DNA from: Hamiltosporidium tvaerminnensis
Taxonomy: Eukaryota > Microsporidia > Dubosqiidae
DNA length: 64,000 bases
Assembly (NCBI GenBank): GCA_022605425.2
Contig: CM061248.1
Coordinates: forward strand, 496,001-560,000
Direction of reading: 5' to 3'
Positions 1-11,774 of the stretch are shown here, piece after piece. Each line of letters starts with the position of its first letter. The stretch's first letter is position 1. The notes beneath the pieces were generated by a model. That model made no database searches. It was given only the letters and a program-made list of their open reading frames with translations, and was not told where the DNA came from. Both the position numbers and the translations under genes were made by a program.

Positions 1-2160
1 TCAACTAGAGTTCTTTTTCATTCTTTCGAGGATATGAAAAGTTACTAATAAGGTATTTGCTTTCGAAGTCTAATAGTAGCAAAAATTTATTTGCTTAGTT
101 GGCATTTATTCTAAATATATACACACCTAGTTTAGGCACAAATATATGTTAGTTTATACCAAAATGTGCATTCGGTTTTTAACATTTTCGGCTACCGTTA
201 TAAATGAATTCCATATTATAGATATATCACAAATTTTATAAGTTTTAATGGTTGGATTCACTTCTCTTTTTTTGTAGAATCCAAAATTAAGAATTTCGAT
301 AAAATTATTTCTACACATAGTTTCTGAGAAAAATCGAGACACCAATGTTTTATTACAGAAAAAAATTGAATTATTTGTTTCATAAACACCTTTTGCCTAA
401 ATATTTCTAATATCTACGTCTAGTTTTTCTTGAAATAACCTTCAATTTATTCCTTACACAATCTTCGTTTTTTCTATTGTGCATGTTGGTATATAGACAT
501 ATCATGGTTTTCAATTACCAATGAAAATGCTTTCATAAATTTGGCTGCCAAAATTTGATGCTTAACATATCATGTTGGTTCTTTTTCTTTAAATAAATTA
601 TGTATTGGAATTTTTCAAGCTGTATCACGTCTTTTTATGTCATTTTAAACATATACATTACTTGCAACAAGCTCTTTATTTTATCTCTCTAGTCCTAAGA
701 ATCCGAAAATAATCTGGTTCTTTTTCGTTTAAGATTTATATTCAAACAGATTTCTTCTTCATCTTTATTATTTGTATATTGAAGCACATCGTAAAATAAA
801 TCATTATCATCTCGAAAACGACACATCTTCATTTTGAGAAAATAAATCTCTTCAGTAGTTTCTGAACATTATTCGCAGTATTATTTATATCTTTTACTCG
901 CCGTATTAATTTTTTTGACATTCTATATGGTCAAATGAAATATTATTTTAATCTGAATATAGCTAATTAAGCCATATAATGATAATTATTATTTTCTTTA
1001 CCTTTTCTTTTATAAAAATACCACATAATATCTAAAATTTCATTAAGTTTCTTGAAATTTTAATTCACAATTATTTGGAATTAACTAACAACGAAAGAGT
1101 TTATGTTAAAACGCAACACACTATATACAATATCCTATATTCTAATTTACATCTTACTCTATAATCAATTATCTTGGATAGAATCATAAAAGATTATATC
1201 TGTCATTTGACTGGTCATAGTAGAAATAGGTATACATAAAGTATACTTAAAAACTCAAAACAAAAATATTATATTTATTTTGTTTTAATGGTAGAGAATT
1301 TAATTTAGTCAAATAATAGAATGTATCAGATTATATTAATTTTTTTAAAAAAAGTTTAAACTCGGTCAAAATACCAGTCACGGTATGTTTAGCGTTGAAA
1401 AATTTTGTAGAAAATTCGGGGGCTCTTTTTTGTAAGTTAAGATTTTATACTATTAAATTTTAATTATATCAATTCCGACTAGTTTTTCTTGTTTTATAGC
1501 TCAAAAATCTCAGGTTTCTTTTGCTATTTTGTGTTATAGATATAGTTTTTCAGTTATTATTATTCTGGTTGTTTTACAATATAATATCAAACTAAATTTA
1601 TTGAAGTGTAATAAGAAAGTATAAGCAATATCAATTTTTAGAACTTTCTAAAAAATAGTCTCTATTTAAATCTACCAAAAACACATAATTTAAAATTAAC
1701 TTTTATAATAGAACAAAGTATAACTGTGGCTACAAAATATTCGAGCAAATTTTGTTTCAAACAATGATAAATTTTACACAATCAATTACCGCAGGTAAAA
1801 TAATTGCTGTGAAAAGAATTATATTAATAGGATCAATAATGAAGATTAAAAAATAAAATAAAATACATAATAAGTAAATATCTTTGATTTAAACTATATA
1901 TATTTTATAAACATATTAAAATTTGATAATATATAATCTATATTTTAAATTTAAAATAAGTAAGAAATATTCCATTTATAATAGTAAATTTAAGAAGTAA
2001 AAATTTGAAAAAAAATATGACTTTTTAATTAATTTTAATATCTAATTATTTCAAAATAGTTATCGAAATTAAAAAGCGATTGAGATTAATTTCTGTATAT
2101 TTTATTGGCAGTATTTGATCAAAATGGTAATTTTTTTAGTATGCTTTAGTCTTTAAAAGA
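1..2160. other. AT-rich gene-free stretch
   Basis: I see no supported gene in this stretch. The only ORFs are short, low-complexity and lack a CCC-type start signal. No similarity to the repeat families found elsewhere in the window was recognised by eye. Confidence 0.5.
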
Positions 2161-4194
2161 TTATTCGGTAGTAAATAAATCATTTCTTTCATAGTCCAAA
2201 TATGATAGTGTTTTTAAACATAATTCTTGCATGTAATCAAATTTGTTTTCATTTTCAACACATATTTGATTTTTAACATTTATTTCTGAATAGTTTAAAT
2301 TAAAGTCGATATCAAATATTTCATTATCAAAATATATAAATATTTCATCATTATCTTTATATTTGATAATAATGAAGGCATCATCAGAACTCCATTTAAA
2401 ATATTCAACTTCATTATTAAGAAAGATTTTTTGTAGAACTTTTCCACTTAAAATATCTAGAATAAAAATGTTATTATGTGATGAAACAAAATCATGATCA
2501 GCTTCAGTAAACTTGCTTACTTTGCAACACTCTATATTGAATTTACCAGTCATTACGGCAATATAATTATTTAAATTTGAGAATTCTATTGATTTTATAT
2601 TTTTTATTTGTAAACTTCTACATAATTTACCTGTTTTATAACATAAAATATCTATTCCATTACAATTTCCGATCGCAATAAATGAATAATTACTAGTAAT
2701 ATTTATAATACATGAGAAATCCTTGGTATAAATAAGTTCTCCAGAAATATTTCTGATTTCTAAAATGTTTTTATAACATAAAATTATTCTGTCCGTTACA
2801 ATGCACATTGAAGCATATTTAATAGGTGAATTTGTTGTAGAAAATTCAGACATTATTGACTTGCTTTTGATCGTCAGAATATAAATGGATCCTTTGTATG
2901 TCCCAATAATTATGAAATTGGAACATTTAGAAATATTTATTGATGAAAGAGAAGGTTCATACAAGAAATATGAAAGCTTTTTAGAAGAAAGTTTATAAAT
3001 ATATGAATTAAGAACAATAAAGCCGGTAGTGCCAAAAGAATTAAAAATTAAAGGTGCTAAATCTGTAAATTCCATTCCATTGTAATATTTTAAGTTTGAA
3101 TTATCTTCATTAACGTCTAATTTTATCTTTATCTTAGCAAAATAACTTTGTTCTTCTTTAATAAGACTGTAATATAATATTCCTTGTTTTGAAGCAATAA
3201 CAACCCCTCCATCAATATAATTTATTCCTACAACATTTTTCAAGCATCTTGGTCGTTCAATTATTGCCTCAAATTTTGATTTATTCAATTTTAAAGTTTT
3301 TAAACATGAATTATCAGTTACTAAAAGAATATCTTCTTCTGTCGGTAAAAATATTCCATCATTGTAAACCGAAAATAGATGTGTATTTTTCTTGTAATAA
3401 GTATTGTAGATAAGAAGTTCATTTGTGATTGTTGTACAAATTATATGTGTGTTGGATGGTGAAATTGAAATCGACGTAATATTCGGAGATTCAAATCGTA
3501 AAAGAATTTCATCGGTTTGTAAATTTATAAGAAAAATAATATTATGACTATATAGTAGTACTGAATGTGGATTTGAAGATTGAGAGAAATGTATGTTATT
3601 GTTAATATTCTCTATATTTGAATAATTATTGAATTCATTTTCCAAACAATGAAATTGATGGATAATTTTTTTCTTATTTATATTAAATAGAATTATTTTT
3701 TGATTTTCATCATAAATAATTATTTTGTTTTTATATGAAAGTGGATGAAACGAACAAAGAATACAACTGCTTAATTCATAAGAATTTAATTTTTCCAATA
3801 AAAAGGAAAACAAATATATTTTTTTCATATAGGAAATGACAATTATTGAATTACAAACTGTAAGAGTAATATTAGTTTTGAAATGAACCTCCTTTTCGGT
3901 CCAATCTTCGAAAGATGGTATAATTTCGTTAAAGTTTTCAAATAATTTTTTTTCAATGGTGATTCTACCTCTTTCGATTTTTCGAATACATAAATCAGTT
4001 GAAATTACAAATATTATATTTTCGTATTCAACTATTTTAAGAATATCTGGAAGAATTGGTGAAACAAATAAAAGTGAGAGATTTTGGATTGAATATTGAA
4101 ATACATGTGATTTCGTATATGTAGTTACTGTTTGAAGATTGAATGAATTTATAATTTTATGTTGCTGATTTATTGTTCTAACGTGCTGAAACAT
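2161..4194 (-). CDS. UTP21: UTP21/WDR36-like WD40 protein (SSU processome)
   Basis: This is a 677-residue beta-propeller-type protein and probably the microsporidian form of Utp21/WDR36, a UTP-B subunit that helps assemble the small ribosomal subunit in the nucleolus. Family-like segments include LSLLFVSP near residue 39, HPLSYKNKIIIYDENQ near 150 (compare the HPxTYxNKIL pattern of WDR36), and repeated blades with GTYKGSIYIL- and GNCNGIDIL-type cores in the second half. The C-terminal Utp21-specific helical domain of larger eukaryotes is short or unrecognisable; the protein ends soon after the last blade-like segment. A CCC triplet lies three bases upstream of the ATG and supports the start. 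The assignment rests on remembered family patterns. Another WD40 rRNA-processing factor is the main alternative. Confidence 0.65.
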   Translation of the reverse strand: MFQHVRTINQQHKIINSFNLQTVTTYTKSHVFQYSIQNLSLLFVSPILPDILKIVEYENIIFVISTDLCIRKIERGRITIEKKLFENFNEIIPSFEDWTEKEVHFKTNITLTVCNSIIVISYMKKIYLFSFLLEKLNSYELSSCILCSFHPLSYKNKIIIYDENQKIILFNINKKKIIHQFHCLENEFNNYSNIENINNNIHFSQSSNPHSVLLYSHNIIFLINLQTDEILLRFESPNITSISISPSNTHIICTTITNELLIYNTYYKKNTHLFSVYNDGIFLPTEEDILLVTDNSCLKTLKLNKSKFEAIIERPRCLKNVVGINYIDGGVVIASKQGILYYSLIKEEQSYFAKIKIKLDVNEDNSNLKYYNGMEFTDLAPLIFNSFGTTGFIVLNSYIYKLSSKKLSYFLYEPSLSSINISKCSNFIIIGTYKGSIYILTIKSKSIMSEFSTTNSPIKYASMCIVTDRIILCYKNILEIRNISGELIYTKDFSCIINITSNYSFIAIGNCNGIDILCYKTGKLCRSLQIKNIKSIEFSNLNNYIAVMTGKFNIECCKVSKFTEADHDFVSSHNNIFILDILSGKVLQKIFLNNEVEYFKWSSDDAFIIIKYKDNDEIFIYFDNEIFDIDFNLNYSEINVKNQICVENENKFDYMQELCLKTLSYLDYERNDLFTTE

Positions 4195-4197
4195 TGA

Positions 4198-4200
4198 GGG
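4198..4200 (-). promoter_or_regulatory. CCC start-proximal motif (UTP21-like gene)
   Basis: On the minus strand the triplet CCC lies three bases before the ATG (CCCTCAATG). This is the position expected for the microsporidian CCC/GGG-like start-proximal transcription signal. Confidence 0.5.
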
Positions 4201-4865
4201 TCTTTTAAAAATTTAAATCATTTATATTAAAAATAAATTTTATATCGCATTAATATTTTAGCAGATAAAGGAAAGTTTTGAATTTTAATGAAAACTAGAA
4301 TAACTATTACGTGTATTACTAATATTTTAAGAGTAACCGTGTATATCAAGTCAATGGATATTTGAAACATTTTAATGCCGATTAGTTTTTTAATTTTTCT
4401 TTTTTAGATTTCTTCAAATAATCTAAAATCATTTGATTAGTATTTAAATTGAAATATTTATTTAAGTTTGTTCATAAATTGCATAAAAAAGCATAGAGTT
4501 TTAACAAAAAGAATCTATGAATATTGTTGCAAAAAGTGATTTAACCAGGCTTAGATTACAAATTATGAATCTATACAAATAATAATGTTTCGAGAAAAGA
4601 GTCTTCCTTCAATATTAAGTGAATACGATATAAAACAAATCTATACAGACTAAATTGTGAGTAAATTTTTATAAAGATTTTATAGATTTAGATATAAGAA
4701 TATGAAGAGTTTTCTTTGAATTACTTACATAATACTTACTTAAACATAATATTAAAGTGAAAAAGCCTTTAAACAACTCTAGTCGATAAAAATATATACT
4801 CTCTTAATTAGTTTTATTCTAAAACAAATTTTTTAATTGCAAATTATATTACTTAAATAAGATTT
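4201..4865. other. AT-rich intergenic
   Basis: This is the upstream region of the UTP21-like gene. Nothing is recognisable beyond A/T-rich sequence. Confidence 0.4.
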
Positions 4866-4871
4866 TTTATC

Positions 4872-5100
4872 CATCATTCTGGGAGCAGAATTGGCTTGGA
4901 GTATTCTCTGCTTGTGTAAGAGGCGACTAAAAGGGACTAGTCCTCCATGTTGGACGTAGGGCTAACAACCCACCCTTTGAAATCACCTTGTTACGTAGCC
5001 CGAAAATGTAAACAAACCCCACTGGACAAAGACCGGTGGGCGGTATTACTAAGGGAGGCCAAGGCTCGTACATGGCTGTAGTGCCAAGGATGAATAAAAA
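4872..5100 (+). mobile_element. Short LINE-5'-region element (SINE-like)
   Basis: This block of about 220 bp is clearly less AT-rich than its surroundings. It carries TGTAAGAGGCGACTAAAAGG, a sequence familiar from 5' regions of APE-type LINEs in arthropods, followed by GGGCTAACAACCCACC and a closing GGCTGTAGTGCCAAGGATG before an A-rich run. The first half matches the 5' end of the minus-strand LINE at 63410-63520 and the insert at about 54645-54850. No LINE body follows, so it is either a solo 5' fragment or a short non-autonomous retroposon. Confidence 0.6.
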
Positions 5101-5104
5101 TATG

Positions 5105-5769
5105 ACTTAAATTAGAAAATAAAAAAAACAAATGCCGAATTCACCAATAAGTGCCATTATGGCTTTTATAAAACAAACATTGCTTTATTTCAAGGAAAAG
5201 AAAATAATGAACGCTTTGATTTCTCGAAAATACAAAAATAAAAAAATATTTAAATAAATCAAGTTAAAATTTCGAAATGTAGCATCAATATGTTTAAGAA
5301 CCCCCCAAAAAATAACACTATGAATAAATTCGAACTAAAAAAAATCATGAATTAACTTAAATAGTCGTGTCTCATGTTCTTGATATTACAATAAGAGAAA
5401 TCTTTTATTAAAGGGTAAGAAACCTTTTAACAATAAAACATTTATTGATGAGGCCAAAACTAAATATTAATATATTACCATAGTTATAAAAATATTACAT
5501 TTAAGAGTCTTTTTGAATATATATTGAAAAATTCCTATAACTTATAAATATTTAATTAGAAAATAATTAATTTAAAATTGAAAAAATCAATTAAAGTCAA
5601 TTCTTGTAATATCAGTTAATATGAAATTGATTTCAAAATAGAATCTAAGGATTTTTATAAAAATAATCAAAAAAGAATTCAAATGGTTAAAAAAATATAA
5701 AAAAGATAAAACTTTAAAAAATATAGAAAGAAATTGAATAAAAACATATTGTTTACTTTTTTAAATAAA
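5105..5769. other. AT-rich intergenic
   Basis: This stretch lies between the short retroposon and the 3' end of MCM5. It is A/T-rich, and no gene or repeat was recognised. Confidence 0.4.
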
Positions 5770-7775
5770 TTATGGCATTCTCACAATGACTTTACCCATG
5801 TTACGTAAAACCACTTTTTCTGATTTTACGAGATATTCTATTGCTCGATTGATTTTTTCATCCCCATAATCCTTTAATCGGTCTCTCAAACTGTCATAAC
5901 TTCTTCCTGTTCCTACTGGTAGCATTTCTCTGATTTTGTCACATAATATTCTTATTTCATCAACTATTCCTTTTCTGTTCATTCCTTCAATATAGTATCC
6001 TTTATTAACCGCATCCATCGTACTAACCATAAATAATCTTATTGCTTCTTCAACGTGCCATTCGCAAACATTTTCATTAAGCTCCATTCTTGCTAAAGCT
6101 TCTGCACACCTACAAACGGATTCTAACTGACGAACAGTAATAGGTATAATACTTTTTTCTCCACCCATTTTTTCCCATTTTTTAATATTTTTTCTAGCGT
6201 TAACATAGAAATCACATAGTCTATCTCTTGCTTTATCATTTAAAGAAGGAAATATTTTACTTCGAGCGTAAAGAATATATCTCCTGAGTATTTCCGTGTC
6301 TAAAAAACCCATGTTTTTTGAATCTTTATGTATTCCCATTATATGTCTAGCCATCTCTTCATCTCTGCTTCTAATACATTCATCTTTAATTATGAAAATG
6401 AAATCAAATCTACTCATAACACTGATCCCAAAATCAATATTTTCTCCTATGCTTCGATAATTATCATATCTACCAAAGGTTGGATTCGCTGCTGCTAAAA
6501 CACTACATCTAGTATTTAGAGAAGTTGTTATACCCGCCTTTGCTATACTAACAGTCTGTTGCTCCATTGCTTCATGTATAGCGACTTGATCTTTCAAATC
6601 CATTTTATCAAATTCATCAATACAACAAACACCACCATCGCTTAAAACCAAAGCGCCACCCTCTAAACAGAACTCACCTTTGGAATCTCTTATCACTGCA
6701 GCTGTTAACCCAGCTGCCGAACTTCCTTTACCACTGGTATATACACCAACAGGGGATAAATTACACGTTTGTTTCAGTAACTGACTTTTTGCTACGCCAG
6801 GATCACCCAAAAGCAAAATATTTAAATCCCCTCTGAGTGTTATGCCATCTTCTAATATTCTTCGAGTTCCACCAAACAATAAACAGACAATTGCTTTTTT
6901 TACATCCTCCATTCCATGTATAAATGGTGCAATCGATTTTACAATTAAAGAATAAGCTGTGTTATTTTTTAATTCAGAATTATTTTTTGGTTCTGAATTG
7001 TTTTCATCGGGCAAAACGCCTTTAGAAATTTGTCTAAACATTAGTTCTTCTTCTTCCGTAAAACATTTCGTATCTCTTTCTTCGCTATTTATTCCAATGA
7101 CTTTAAAATATGAATGAGTTTCTTTGATTCCATAAATAACGGTAACCGATACTTCTTTTCCAGGTGTGATTCTATTTATTAAATTATTTTCAAGAACAAG
7201 AGTCGCATGTTTAGGAGTTTCATTCGGTGGAATGTCTTGAAAAGTTTCTTGTATTTTAACATATTGAGTATCCAATACTTGACATTTTTCTGGAATAATT
7301 GTAAAAGGATCCATAGAACACTGATTAGAGCATGAACGTGGAATATAATCAAGAATTCGTGTAGTAAGACGCTCTTGCATTGTAAAAATAGAGATGATGG
7401 TTTCACAATTACTTGTGACGCATTTACTGCAATACCCTGTATTCTTATAATTTTATTGATATATGAAGAATCAATAGCTCGGATCGAAATAGGCGAAACA
7501 TTTAAAATTAATTCTAATTTTGAAGTTACTTGTTCAAAAATTTGTATTACATGTAAAGGTCTGCGTTTTAATTCTTGAAATAATTGAAAATCGTACGCTG
7601 AAAGGTGCTGAAGATTTATTTTCATAATAGATTTAGGTGTACGATAAATGTATCTTTCATCGTGTTGGAAAGAAGATATAAATGATTGATATTGTTGTTT
7701 AATTATTTCATCACTTAGTAATGGTTGAGTATTTAATAAATCAATGCTTGATATTTGGTTTTCGTCCCAGTTCAT
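5770..7775 (-). CDS. MCM5: MCM5 replicative helicase subunit, single-base frameshift
   Basis: This is an MCM2-7 subunit that loads at origins and unwinds DNA. It is read in two frames. 7775-7371 encodes the N-terminal domain (MNWDENQISS..., FLQCKS). From about 7371 another frame runs from RLTTRILDYIPRSC to the end. The second part has Walker A GDPGVAKS (about 6807-6784), Walker B CIDEFDKM, and the arginine-finger motif SRFD. The DPFTIIPEKCQVLDTQYVKI segment is MCM5-like. The frames join inside the zinc-binding region: one missing base near 7370/7371 would put a second Cys right after CKS and give a Cx2C...Cx3C arrangement. The total is about 668 residues, compact for MCM5. The start at 7775 is preferred over the upstream in-frame Met at 7856 because a CCC motif sits two bases before it. 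Either a real lesion or a sequencing error is possible. Confidence 0.9.
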
Positions 7776-7777
7776 AA

Positions 7778-7780
7778 GGG
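7778..7780 (-). promoter_or_regulatory. CCC start-proximal motif (MCM5)
   Basis: The minus strand reads CCCTTATG. The motif lies two bases before the ATG at 7775-7773, and this identical arrangement also precedes the APC1-like gene. It decides the MCM5 start. Confidence 0.55.
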
Positions 7781-7859
7781 AAGGAAAAATATCGGAAATA
7801 AAACGATTTTTTTTAAAAATTAGAAATCTTAAAATAAAAATACAATTTTGCTTCAAACA

Positions 7860-9130
7860 AATTCACATAACAAATAAATTTTTGATGATTGTAGAAAGAA
7901 AATCGTCTTTAATCTAAAATAAAAAAATTTACAAAGAAATAATTAAAAAAGAAATCGATATATATTTGCGAAATTTCTAAAGTACATTTTAATTTGATAA
8001 ATTAAATTCTATTATTACAATAAATTAGAAAATCTATTTAAAAAAAATAAATCTAATATAAAAAATATCATAACATTGTATTAATTTTATTAAATCAATT
8101 CTTTTTGAATGCTATCTTCTAAATTAATTCATAAATTATTTTTTATAAAAAAATCTTTAAACTTCTGGTTATAAACTTATAATTTACAAAGAAATCATTT
8201 TATTTCTACATTATTTACTAAAAGTTAAGAAATAAATTCAGTTTTCTTTTTTATATAGCTTTGTTAAAAAAATTAATTGTACATCTATATATATAATAAA
8301 GACGGTAAAAAACCAATATATATATTAAAAACCAATTTGATCAAAGTAAGATACCTATATTTATAATCTAAAAATATTTATTTACAGTATTAAATAAAGA
8401 ATATATCCGAAAGATCATAATAATTAGTACAAAATATTATTACGGTCAAAAATCAATATATCTTAAAATTTTATTGTTATAACAGCTTGAGGAATAGTTT
8501 AGACATATTGAAAATAATAAAGTGATTGTTTTGTAATTTAGCCGAATATTTTAAAATTATAACATATGATTTATTCCACCTAATAAACTACCAATAAACT
8601 TGATAGAAATTTAGAAATATTTCATACAAATTAATTATGTTTTAGGGCATTTATAATTTATTAAACGAACAATAACCATTATAAAATTTACCTCACAAAA
8701 TAGTAAGATAAAATTTTATTTTTTAAATAAAGCAAAATTATTTTGTCAAATCTTTTTAAATTTAATTAAAGTGGCAAATCAAATAGTAATTTAGTTAGAC
8801 TTAAATACCAAAACATTTTTATTTCAAAGTAACTATTAACGAAAAAATTATTTTGATTAAAGATAGTGAGAGCAGAAGTAACCATTTATATAAATAAATA
8901 ATGTAAAAGTCAAATTGAAAGTTTGATGTCAAAAAAATATCTATTGTAAATATAATTTTTTGAATTACACTATTACAGAATTTAGAAATTCTTAAATCAT
9001 GTAAGATGTATATCAAATATTCTAAAAGAAAATGATTTTTAGCAAATTTAATTTCATAAAAAATATTAAAAATTTGAAAACGTATATTATCTAAATGTAA
9101 ATTTTATAAAATTTAAAAATGAAATATATT
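7860..9130. other. AT-rich intergenic
   Basis: This is a long A/T-rich spacer between MCM5 and the DENN gene. The 65-codon minus-strand ORF near 8819-9016 is low complexity and not convincing. Nothing else is seen. Confidence 0.4.
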
Positions 9131-11416
9131 CTAAAGAAAATAATCAAAATCATCATCCTTCAAAAATGAGGGACTCCCAAAAACATCATAATGATGTCTT
9201 TCGCCTGATTTCCAATGATTTTCAGTAATTTCATAATTCGAATAAATTTCAGGACAATTTTTTGATGTTGATATTGGCAGATCAAAATATAAAAAATAAA
9301 ACAAAATATTCCAAAACAAATCCTTTTCTTTCTCCATTAATTCTACTTTTGTAACATTTTCTAATATTATAAAATCTATCAATAAAAATATATTTTCAGG
9401 TAGAATCAATCTTACTATTAATGAATTATGAATTTCACCATTTTCAAGTTTATATATAAATAAAGATGTACTGTAATTTTTCCCACATCGACAGTTTTTT
9501 GAACTCCAATTTATTTCACTTTTTATATTTTTTTTCAAAAATTCTATAAGTTTTTTGTTGGTTGTATATAAAATATTGCAGTCACAAATTTTCAATGGTA
9601 TTATTCTGTAATTTGAAAGGTCAAAAAATTCGAAAAATCTATTTTTTATGATTTTAGAATCCGTTGTTGCCTTTAAATTATCCACCATTTTAGAATCAAT
9701 TTCTATTTTTAGACTTTTTAAAAAATTTAAAAAAAATGTTAAATTTTCTAAATCATTTGCTTCTGATAATTTTCCGAAAAACAAAAATGCTGTTTCTTTT
9801 AAATAACCTCTTTCGTTAATAAACAATATTGCTTTTTTCACAAAATGATTTAACATTTTAATCCAAACCTTTATTGAATCAAATTCCAATTCCTTTTTAT
9901 TCACACTATCTATATAAACAAATGGCATGAATAATAATTTGGCACTATTTTCATTCATTTTGACAGAATACTGACATATTTGATCGAAATTTTTCTTATG
10001 ATAATATCTTTTAAAAAATCGAGTTCCGCCGAAAATATTAAAAAAATCATCTTCATTTTTAAAAAATTCATATTCCTTGAAAATACGTTTAGAATCTTCT
10101 AAAAATGTTATTAGTTCGGTTTTCAAAATTTCATTTTTTTCATATATTTTACTAAAAGCCTTTTCTCGTAGTATTTTAATATTATTTTCGATGATTAAAA
10201 AATATCTCTTCATGACAGAAAGCTTATCTTCAAATGTACTCAGTGAATATTTCAAATCATCGTAGAATGGTAAATACCGAATTTTATTTTCACGTAAAAT
10301 ACACATTTCATCTAAATCGATAACGATGACATCTAAAGATTCAAAATTGAAATCTTCTGCACCTTTTTCGATTCCAAAAATAAATGGAAAGGGACTTTCA
10401 TACAAAAAAGAAAGCTGCTGTGGTAATGGAGAAACGACCAAAAAGTCCCATTCAAATGGTGCAAGAGATTTCAAAATAAATAAAATAACCTGATATATTT
10501 GAAAAGCAGATTTTGATAGGAAAACAATTCTTTCTTCCATAAAAATATGTGAAAATACTTTTATTAAAAAATCATTATCGAATACTAAAGTAAAATTATC
10601 TCTTTGGATTTTATCAATTTCAATTAATTTATTTCTTTTATATTCAACTGAGAAAAGACTACTATTAAAAATTGGAATTTCCATAATTGTTTCAATCAGA
10701 TTGGTTTTTTGAATATCAGTATATTCCATCATTAAATTATAACAATTGATTAAAAACAAAATAAATTCATGATGATTTATACATGTAATCATTACAAAAA
10801 AATATTCAGAATTATTATTTATATATCGAATATAATATCCATAATTTGTTTCATCTGCTGATTTTATAAAAATAAATGTATGAACACTTAAATTTCCGAA
10901 ATATTTTTTGTTTTCAAACAGAAAAAACGGTATAAAGGATCGCAATGTATTATTTTTTTCAATAGAGAGTTCTATTTCATAAAAATTTTCATCAATTGAT
11001 TCCATATGCTTGTAAAAATTTTTAAATTTCAGACTTTTTTCGGATTCAATAAAAATCGGAAAGAAATTTCCAATTTCACTATTGTTTTTCTTATTTGTTT
11101 TCTTAAAGAAATATCTTTTACCATCAAAAATTAAAAAACTTCCGGTTGTTTCATTTGATTCTACAAACTGAAAATCAAATCCCTCTTTTCCCATTTTATA
11201 TAAAATATATGCGCTTCCTGATTTTTGATTATTTTCACCATTTACTTCTACATATTCATAAAATTCAATTCTTAGATCTTCATTTGTAATAATAGAATAA
11301 GAAGAATCAATAGGATCGCAAATATCATGTATTTTTAATTCTTGAATGTAATATTCATTGTATTCTAATTTTCTTTTGAAAAGATAAAAATTATCCAATA
11401 ATTTATTTTGGTTCAT
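9131..11416 (-). CDS. DENN-domain protein (putative Rab GEF)
   Basis: This is a 761-residue protein with a recognisable DENN module. The central cDENN spans about residues 276-370, with MEERIVFLSKS followed by LAPFEWDFLVVSPLPQ and SPFPFIFGI, the usual ERRIxFxS / LxPFxWxxxxxPxLP / PxPFxxG series, and then VIVIDLD. An upstream uDENN-like stretch lies near residues 155-230 (FIPFFLFENKKYFGNLS). DENN proteins generally act as exchange factors for Rab GTPases on membranes; that role here is inferred from the family. The Lys/Phe-rich C-terminal half holds a possible zinc-ligand cluster (NCRCGK), but I recognise no other domain. CCC occurs ten bases upstream of the ATG. The DENN subfamily cannot be assigned by eye. 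Confidence 0.75.
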   Translation of the reverse strand: MNQNKLLDNFYLFKRKLEYNEYYIQELKIHDICDPIDSSYSIITNEDLRIEFYEYVEVNGENNQKSGSAYILYKMGKEGFDFQFVESNETTGSFLIFDGKRYFFKKTNKKNNSEIGNFFPIFIESEKSLKFKNFYKHMESIDENFYEIELSIEKNNTLRSFIPFFLFENKKYFGNLSVHTFIFIKSADETNYGYYIRYINNNSEYFFVMITCINHHEFILFLINCYNLMMEYTDIQKTNLIETIMEIPIFNSSLFSVEYKRNKLIEIDKIQRDNFTLVFDNDFLIKVFSHIFMEERIVFLSKSAFQIYQVILFILKSLAPFEWDFLVVSPLPQQLSFLYESPFPFIFGIEKGAEDFNFESLDVIVIDLDEMCILRENKIRYLPFYDDLKYSLSTFEDKLSVMKRYFLIIENNIKILREKAFSKIYEKNEILKTELITFLEDSKRIFKEYEFFKNEDDFFNIFGGTRFFKRYYHKKNFDQICQYSVKMNENSAKLLFMPFVYIDSVNKKELEFDSIKVWIKMLNHFVKKAILFINERGYLKETAFLFFGKLSEANDLENLTFFLNFLKSLKIEIDSKMVDNLKATTDSKIIKNRFFEFFDLSNYRIIPLKICDCNILYTTNKKLIEFLKKNIKSEINWSSKNCRCGKNYSTSLFIYKLENGEIHNSLIVRLILPENIFLLIDFIILENVTKVELMEKEKDLFWNILFYFLYFDLPISTSKNCPEIYSNYEITENHWKSGERHHYDVFGSPSFLKDDDFDYFL

Positions 11417-11426
11417 TAAGTGGAAT

Positions 11427-11429
11427 GGG
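11427..11429 (-). promoter_or_regulatory. CCC start-proximal motif (DENN gene)
   Basis: The minus strand reads ACCCATTCCACTTAATG. The CCC triplet lies ten bases before the chosen ATG at 11416. Confidence 0.4.
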
Positions 11430-11770
11430 TTTTGTTACATATTAGCTTTAGTTAAAACCTACCCCTTAATGTATAAAAACAAAAAAATGATGGGTGTTTA
11501 AATAAATAGTTGTGTAAATAAATTATACATTGTTTAGTTGATGAAATACTTCATTAAAGGATTTTGTAATTTAGGAAGAAATATCATGATATCTAAGAAA
11601 AGCTCAACTGGAAAATTTATATCACCAAAATAGAAACCACAATATTGCATTTGGAAACATATATTAGAAAAATTTAAGATTTTCTTGTTCTTGATTCAAA
11701 GATATCCTTAGAAAGGAAACATCAAACCACGTGATGAAATAGTCTTCTGTTATATTTAGGATTTAATGTA
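11430..11770. other. AT-rich intergenic
   Basis: This is the upstream region of the DENN gene. No gene or repeat was recognised. Confidence 0.35.
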
Positions 11771-11774
11771 TTTG

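Noticed and set aside
7370-7380. Intron as an explanation for the MCM5 frame change
   Set aside because: No splice-site pair is visible, and the protein sequence is continuous apart from a single missing base.
8819-9016. 65-codon minus-strand ORF between MCM5 and the DENN gene
   Set aside because: Its composition is that of random A/T-rich DNA.
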